Below, in pieces: positions 5,684-8,513 of a DNA stretch of 8,513 bases. Below the pieces are notes generated by a model that searched no databases, had not been told where the DNA came from, and saw only the letters and a list, made by a program, of their open reading frames with translations. The stretch spans positions 1 through 8,513 of the forward strand of contig JAGXAA010000038.1 in assembly GCA_018971765.1 (NCBI GenBank). Reading direction: 5' to 3'. The translations under genes were made by a program, and so were the position numbers. The number at the start of each line of letters is the position of its first letter. Positions within the stretch are counted from its first letter, which is position 1. The stretch is from Patescibacteria group bacterium. GTDB lineage: Bacteria; Patescibacteriota; Minisyncoccia; Phycocordibacterales; GWA1-40-21.

Positions 5684-6649
5684 ATGAAGGCGGTTAAAAT
5701 TGAGGAGTTTCCTGTCGGATCGGGAGAAGAAAGAACATTCATAATTGCAGAAATAGGCATAAATCACAACGGCGATGTCGTGTTAGCAAAAAAGCTAATA
5801 GATCTAGCCGTAATGTCGGGTTGTGATGCCGTAAAATTTCAAAAGAGAACAGTGGGTATAGTATACGCAGAGGAAGAGTTAAGCAAACCAAGAATTGTAT
5901 GCAAAACAGTCCTTCAAGACGCAATCAAACGTTGCGTCTTGAGCAGAGAAGCGGAAAAGAGACTCATCGATTCTGATTTTGAAGCCAGCACTAACGGGGA
6001 TCTAAAATACGCTCTTGAACTTAAGCTGAGTGAATATATTGAGATTGATGACTATTGCAAGAAAAAAGGAATTATATGGTTTGCTTCTTGCTGGGATGAA
6101 GAATCTGTTGATTTTGTCGATCAATTTGACCCGCCTTGCTATAAAATCGCTTCACCATCCCTAACTGATGATGATTTGCTCCGCTATACTCGAGCAAAAG
6201 GCAGGCCAATCATTCTCTCCACGGGAATGAGTGATCTGCTTATGATAAGACACGCAGTGGAAGTCCTTGGTAAAGAAGATCTTATACTTCTCCATTGCAC
6301 TAGCGTCTATCCTAAAGGCACAGAGTACGGAGAAGAGATACTAAAAATGATTAATTTAAGGGGAATTGAAACCCTTAGAAAAGAGTTTGATGTACCCATC
6401 GGTTTCTCAAGTCACTATAATGGGAGGATCCCAACTTTTGCATCTGTGCCAATGGGGGCTTGCGCCATTGAAGTCCATATCACTATGGAAAAAAGTATGT
6501 TCGGAAGCGACCAAGCCAGCTCTATGGAACCGTGGCAGATTAAAGATCTATGTTCTTCCATTCGCCAGTGGGAAATAGCTAAAGGCGACGGGATTATTAG
6601 AATATATCCGGAAGAACAAGAAGCAATAAAAAAGCTCCGAAGGAAATGA
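5684..6649 (+). CDS. neuB: NeuB-family sialic/nonulosonic acid synthase lacking a SAF domain
   Basis: NeuB-type enzymes condense phosphoenolpyruvate with N-acetylmannosamine or a related hexose to give a nine-carbon sugar acid. The 321 residues form the TIM barrel. Visible landmarks are IIAEIGINHNGD (20-31), AVKFQKR (49-55), YKIASPSL (153-160), ILSTGMSD (177-184), LLHCTSVYP (202-210), IGFSSH (239-244) and EVHITMEKSMFGSDQASS (263-280). His204 and His244 fit the metal-binding histidines. A segment at about 72-117 (VLSREAEKRL, SDFEASTNGDLK) resembles a subgroup insertion. Canonical NeuB is about 345 residues with a C-terminal antifreeze-like SAF domain. This protein stops at the linker (EEQEAIKKLRRK), and no SAF coding follows. 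AGGAGG at 5671-5676 fixes the start. It could instead be a synthase for legionaminic or pseudaminic acid. Confidence 0.9.
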   Translation: MKAVKIEEFPVGSGEERTFIIAEIGINHNGDVVLAKKLIDLAVMSGCDAVKFQKRTVGIVYAEEELSKPRIVCKTVLQDAIKRCVLSREAEKRLIDSDFEASTNGDLKYALELKLSEYIEIDDYCKKKGIIWFASCWDEESVDFVDQFDPPCYKIASPSLTDDDLLRYTRAKGRPIILSTGMSDLLMIRHAVEVLGKEDLILLHCTSVYPKGTEYGEEILKMINLRGIETLRKEFDVPIGFSSHYNGRIPTFASVPMGACAIEVHITMEKSMFGSDQASSMEPWQIKDLCSSIRQWEIAKGDGIIRIYPEEQEAIKKLRRK

Positions 6650-6659
6650 ACTTTATGCC

Positions 6660-6692
6660 AAAGTGCCGATAATATAAAATTATCGGCACTTT
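6660..6692 (+). terminator. Hairpin terminator after the neuB-like gene
   Basis: A perfect 14-bp stem (6660-6673 with 6679-6692, AAAGTGCCGATAAT) has the 5-base loop ATAAA. It begins 11 bases past the stop and runs into TTTCATCTTC. The T-tract is modest, so some read-through into the next gene is possible. Confidence 0.7.
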
Positions 6693-6705
6693 CATCTTCA
6701 ATGGC

Positions 6706-6734
6706 TTTAAAAATAGACTCGAAAACATTAGAAT
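6706..6734 (+). promoter_or_regulatory. Possible leaderless promoter for the glycosyltransferase-like gene
   Basis: TTTAAA (6706-6711) and TAGAAT (6729-6734, five of six bases) are 17 bases apart. The ATG at 6741 lies just six bases past the -10, where transcription would start. The gene has no ribosome site. A leaderless mRNA would explain both facts, but the boxes are common in AT-rich DNA. Confidence 0.35.
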
Positions 6735-6740
6735 TATCAG

Positions 6741-8243
6741 ATGGATCAAAAAAATCAGGATTTTGAATATGATTATATCGAAACTCTCTGCAAAGCTATA
6801 GGATCGTTTACCGATGGAGTTGAAAAAATTGATAAATCAGCTTTCGTATATCGCGGAGCAAATTTGAAATACGCTTTGGAAAGAGCTTTTTACTTTTTAT
6901 TTCTTAATAATAAGAATCTGAATGAATTATTTAAAAAATGGAAATTGGATCAATTGCCAAAAAAAACTATTTTAAATAGTCAGATTGAAAAAGAATTAGC
7001 CATTTTGCTATGCAATAAAGAATTGCCATCGAATGCCATAAGAGTCACAGAAAAAACAACAATTAAAGATATTGGGAAATATTTAATGAGAAAAATTTTT
7101 AAAATTCTTTTATTTGACAAGATTATTGGATTTTTCATAGAATTCGCGGATTGCATTTATTTTAAAAAAGAAAAGAAGACTCGCGTAATAATCACTCTCG
7201 TCCATCAAAAGTTTGTAAATTACCTAAAGCCGATAACAGAAGCCCTTGATTCCGACTATAAATATTTATCAATTTATGATCGCGTAAATGATTTCTTGTC
7301 TGAAAATAGATTACCATTCGTAAAGATCCGTACTCTCAGCTATCGATTAAAGAGCTTTATCAATCAACGCAAATATCTAAGTGATGCCGGATTGACTCTG
7401 CAATATGACATAACTTATGACATCTTAAAGATATTGAAGCCAAAAACAGTCCTTGTCATAGAAGGCAACGCGGCGAATAATGAGATTGTGAATCAGGTAT
7501 GCAAACAGCTTGAAATCCAAACCGTATGCATACAGCATGGATGGTCCCCGATAGTTCATACTGGCTTTCGCAATATGTCATATTCAAAAATGCTTGTCTG
7601 GGGCAAAGGATTTGCCAAACTTCTTGCGCCTTACAATCCAAAACAAAAATTCGTCGCAGTCGGTAGTCATATACTTAATCATCCAACCAAAGACAAAAAA
7701 ATTGATAGACAAATGACCATCTCATTTTTCCTCTCAGCTCCATCCGGTCTTTTAACTCCTAAAATATGGGATGAATATTTTAATCTCATAATATGGACCG
7801 CCAAAGAATTAAATGAACATAAAATAATCGTTTCTGATGATCCTGTGCAACCTCTAAGCGAAGATAAAATAAAATTACTAAAGCAATTTCACAACTTGAC
7901 AATTGTCTCACCTTCAAAGCAAAAACTTAGAGACACTCTGAATTCAAGCGATGTTACAGTCCTTATTATGTCCACAATCATACTGGAAAGCATTGCGGCC
8001 GATGTATTACCGCTAATTTTCAACATCACTTCCCTGCCTAATTTTTCCCCGAATGTAAACACTTGCGGAGCCGGAATAGAAGTCAAAAATACTGCCAACG
8101 CTCAGAAAATCCTAAAGAAGATGGCAAGAGAAGATAATTTTATAAATTCTTTCAGCCCGGCAATGAAAAAATTCAGGCAAGAGTTTTTCTCCGGATGGGG
8201 CGAAAGTGCCGTTAGAAAAATAATAGAAGAAATACAAAAATGA
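6741..8243 (+). CDS. Putative GT-B type glycosyltransferase / surface polysaccharide protein
   Basis: This encodes 500 residues. The N-terminal 150 are helical, basic and without a family I recognise, with a hydrophobic patch near 120-140 (KILLFDKIIGFFIEFADCIYF) that may touch the membrane. From about 145 it has the pattern of two-domain glycosyl- or glycerophosphotransferases of surface polymers: RVIITLVHQ (148-156), VLVIEGNAANNE (237-248), then TVCIQHGWSP (261-270), MLVWGKGF (284-291) and FVAVGSHIL (304-312). The second domain has VTVLIMSTIILESIAAD (405-421), like the donor-binding S-x-ES loop. The QHG motif resembles capsule and polysialyltransferase-like proteins. Its place after neuB suggests transfer of a nonulosonic acid or a related sugar, which is inference. 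The start lacks a ribosome site. The stop overlaps the next gene's ATG (ATGA), so the two are co-translated. Confidence 0.72.
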   Translation: MDQKNQDFEYDYIETLCKAIGSFTDGVEKIDKSAFVYRGANLKYALERAFYFLFLNNKNLNELFKKWKLDQLPKKTILNSQIEKELAILLCNKELPSNAIRVTEKTTIKDIGKYLMRKIFKILLFDKIIGFFIEFADCIYFKKEKKTRVIITLVHQKFVNYLKPITEALDSDYKYLSIYDRVNDFLSENRLPFVKIRTLSYRLKSFINQRKYLSDAGLTLQYDITYDILKILKPKTVLVIEGNAANNEIVNQVCKQLEIQTVCIQHGWSPIVHTGFRNMSYSKMLVWGKGFAKLLAPYNPKQKFVAVGSHILNHPTKDKKIDRQMTISFFLSAPSGLLTPKIWDEYFNLIIWTAKELNEHKIIVSDDPVQPLSEDKIKLLKQFHNLTIVSPSKQKLRDTLNSSDVTVLIMSTIILESIAADVLPLIFNITSLPNFSPNVNTCGAGIEVKNTANAQKILKKMAREDNFINSFSPAMKKFRQEFFSGWGESAVRKIIEEIQK

Positions 8244-8513
8244 GAACCGTCAACAAATTAAAAAGATGCATAAGATCTTTATTGCCAAAAAATTTATTGG
8301 CAAAAACAAGATTTAAAATTTTGAAATTCGCGAAAATCCATACCCAATTCTTTCAGAAATCTAAACTTAAAATAAACATAGGTTCTGCCGAAATAAATAA
8401 TGGCTCAGAATGGTATCCGACGGATAAAGACAACTTGGATATAACTAGAGAAGAAGATTGGCAAAATACTCTCTCTTCGTTAAGATTGGATAATATAGTC
8501 GCCGAACACGTTT
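8240..8513 (+). CDS. Partial SAM-dependent methyltransferase-like protein (3' end outside window)
   Basis: The first 91 residues are present; the frame is open to the window edge. A basic N-terminal stretch of about 40 residues precedes LKINIGSAEI (43-52), which matches the SAM-binding motif I of small predicted methyltransferases near sugar genes (normally LNIGCG). WYPTDKDNLDIT (58-69) fits motif II, and NIVAEHV (85-91) is the start of the EHVxEH segment typical of that group. The ATG overlaps the stop of the glycosyltransferase-like gene by four bases, so it is in the same operon and probably acts on the same glycan. GSA in place of GCG or GSG is a mild departure. Assignment rests on the N-terminal half only. 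Confidence 0.72.
   Translation, partial: MRTVNKLKRCIRSLLPKNLLAKTRFKILKFAKIHTQFFQKSKLKINIGSAEINNGSEWYPTDKDNLDITREEDWQNTLSSLRLDNIVAEHV

Noticed and set aside
141..8098. Many further open frames of 60-110 codons on the opposite strand or in other frames of the genes listed
   Set aside because: They overlap well-supported genes, lack ribosome sites and give no recognisable protein.
1..8513. CRISPR arrays, tRNA or rRNA genes
   Set aside because: No regularly spaced repeats, cloverleaf-like segments or rRNA-like sequence were seen.

Overview
The window looks like a surface-glycan or accessory region of an AT-rich, uncultivated-type bacterium. It uses strong AGGAGG-type ribosome sites at some genes and none at others, has short intergenic gaps and uses TGA as a stop, so the genetic code appears standard. 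The mix of gene types would suit a candidate phylum such as Patescibacteria or Omnitrophota, but that is an impression. No ribosomal or other marker gene is present to settle it.

Left part (1-3676), a mobile and accessory zone. It begins with the tail of a truncated reading frame (1-84) beside a minus-strand IS30-family transposase with an intact DDE triad (118-1038). A small unknown plus-strand gene follows (1163-1447), whose 94-aa product carries the motif GSCRAI twice. It converges on a minus-strand class I methyltransferase gene (1541-2614) across a bidirectional hairpin terminator. Upstream of the methyltransferase promoter region sits a complete IS1595-type element (2777-3623) with 25-bp imperfect ends and a 7-of-8 target duplication. 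Its transposase stop codon lies in the duplicated target.

Middle (3677-5521). A minus-strand alpha/beta hydrolase gene and a plus-strand radical SAM/SPASM gene diverge from a 138-bp region. That region holds a 10-bp inverted repeat, and a perfect 14-bp palindrome abuts the radical SAM ribosome site. The radical SAM gene ends at a strong hairpin terminator, so it appears monocistronic.

Right part (5684-8513), a probable glycan module. It holds a NeuB-type sialic or nonulosonic acid synthase lacking the usual C-terminal SAF domain, then a hairpin terminator. Next comes a 500-aa protein resembling GT-B glycosyltransferases with a QHG motif, with a possible leaderless start. It overlaps by ATGA a methyltransferase-like gene that runs off the window. 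The simplest reading is a locus that makes, transfers and modifies a nine-carbon sugar acid or related surface sugar. The radical SAM enzyme and the hydrolase are neighbours whose link to it is inferred only from proximity. No tRNA, rRNA or CRISPR array was seen.
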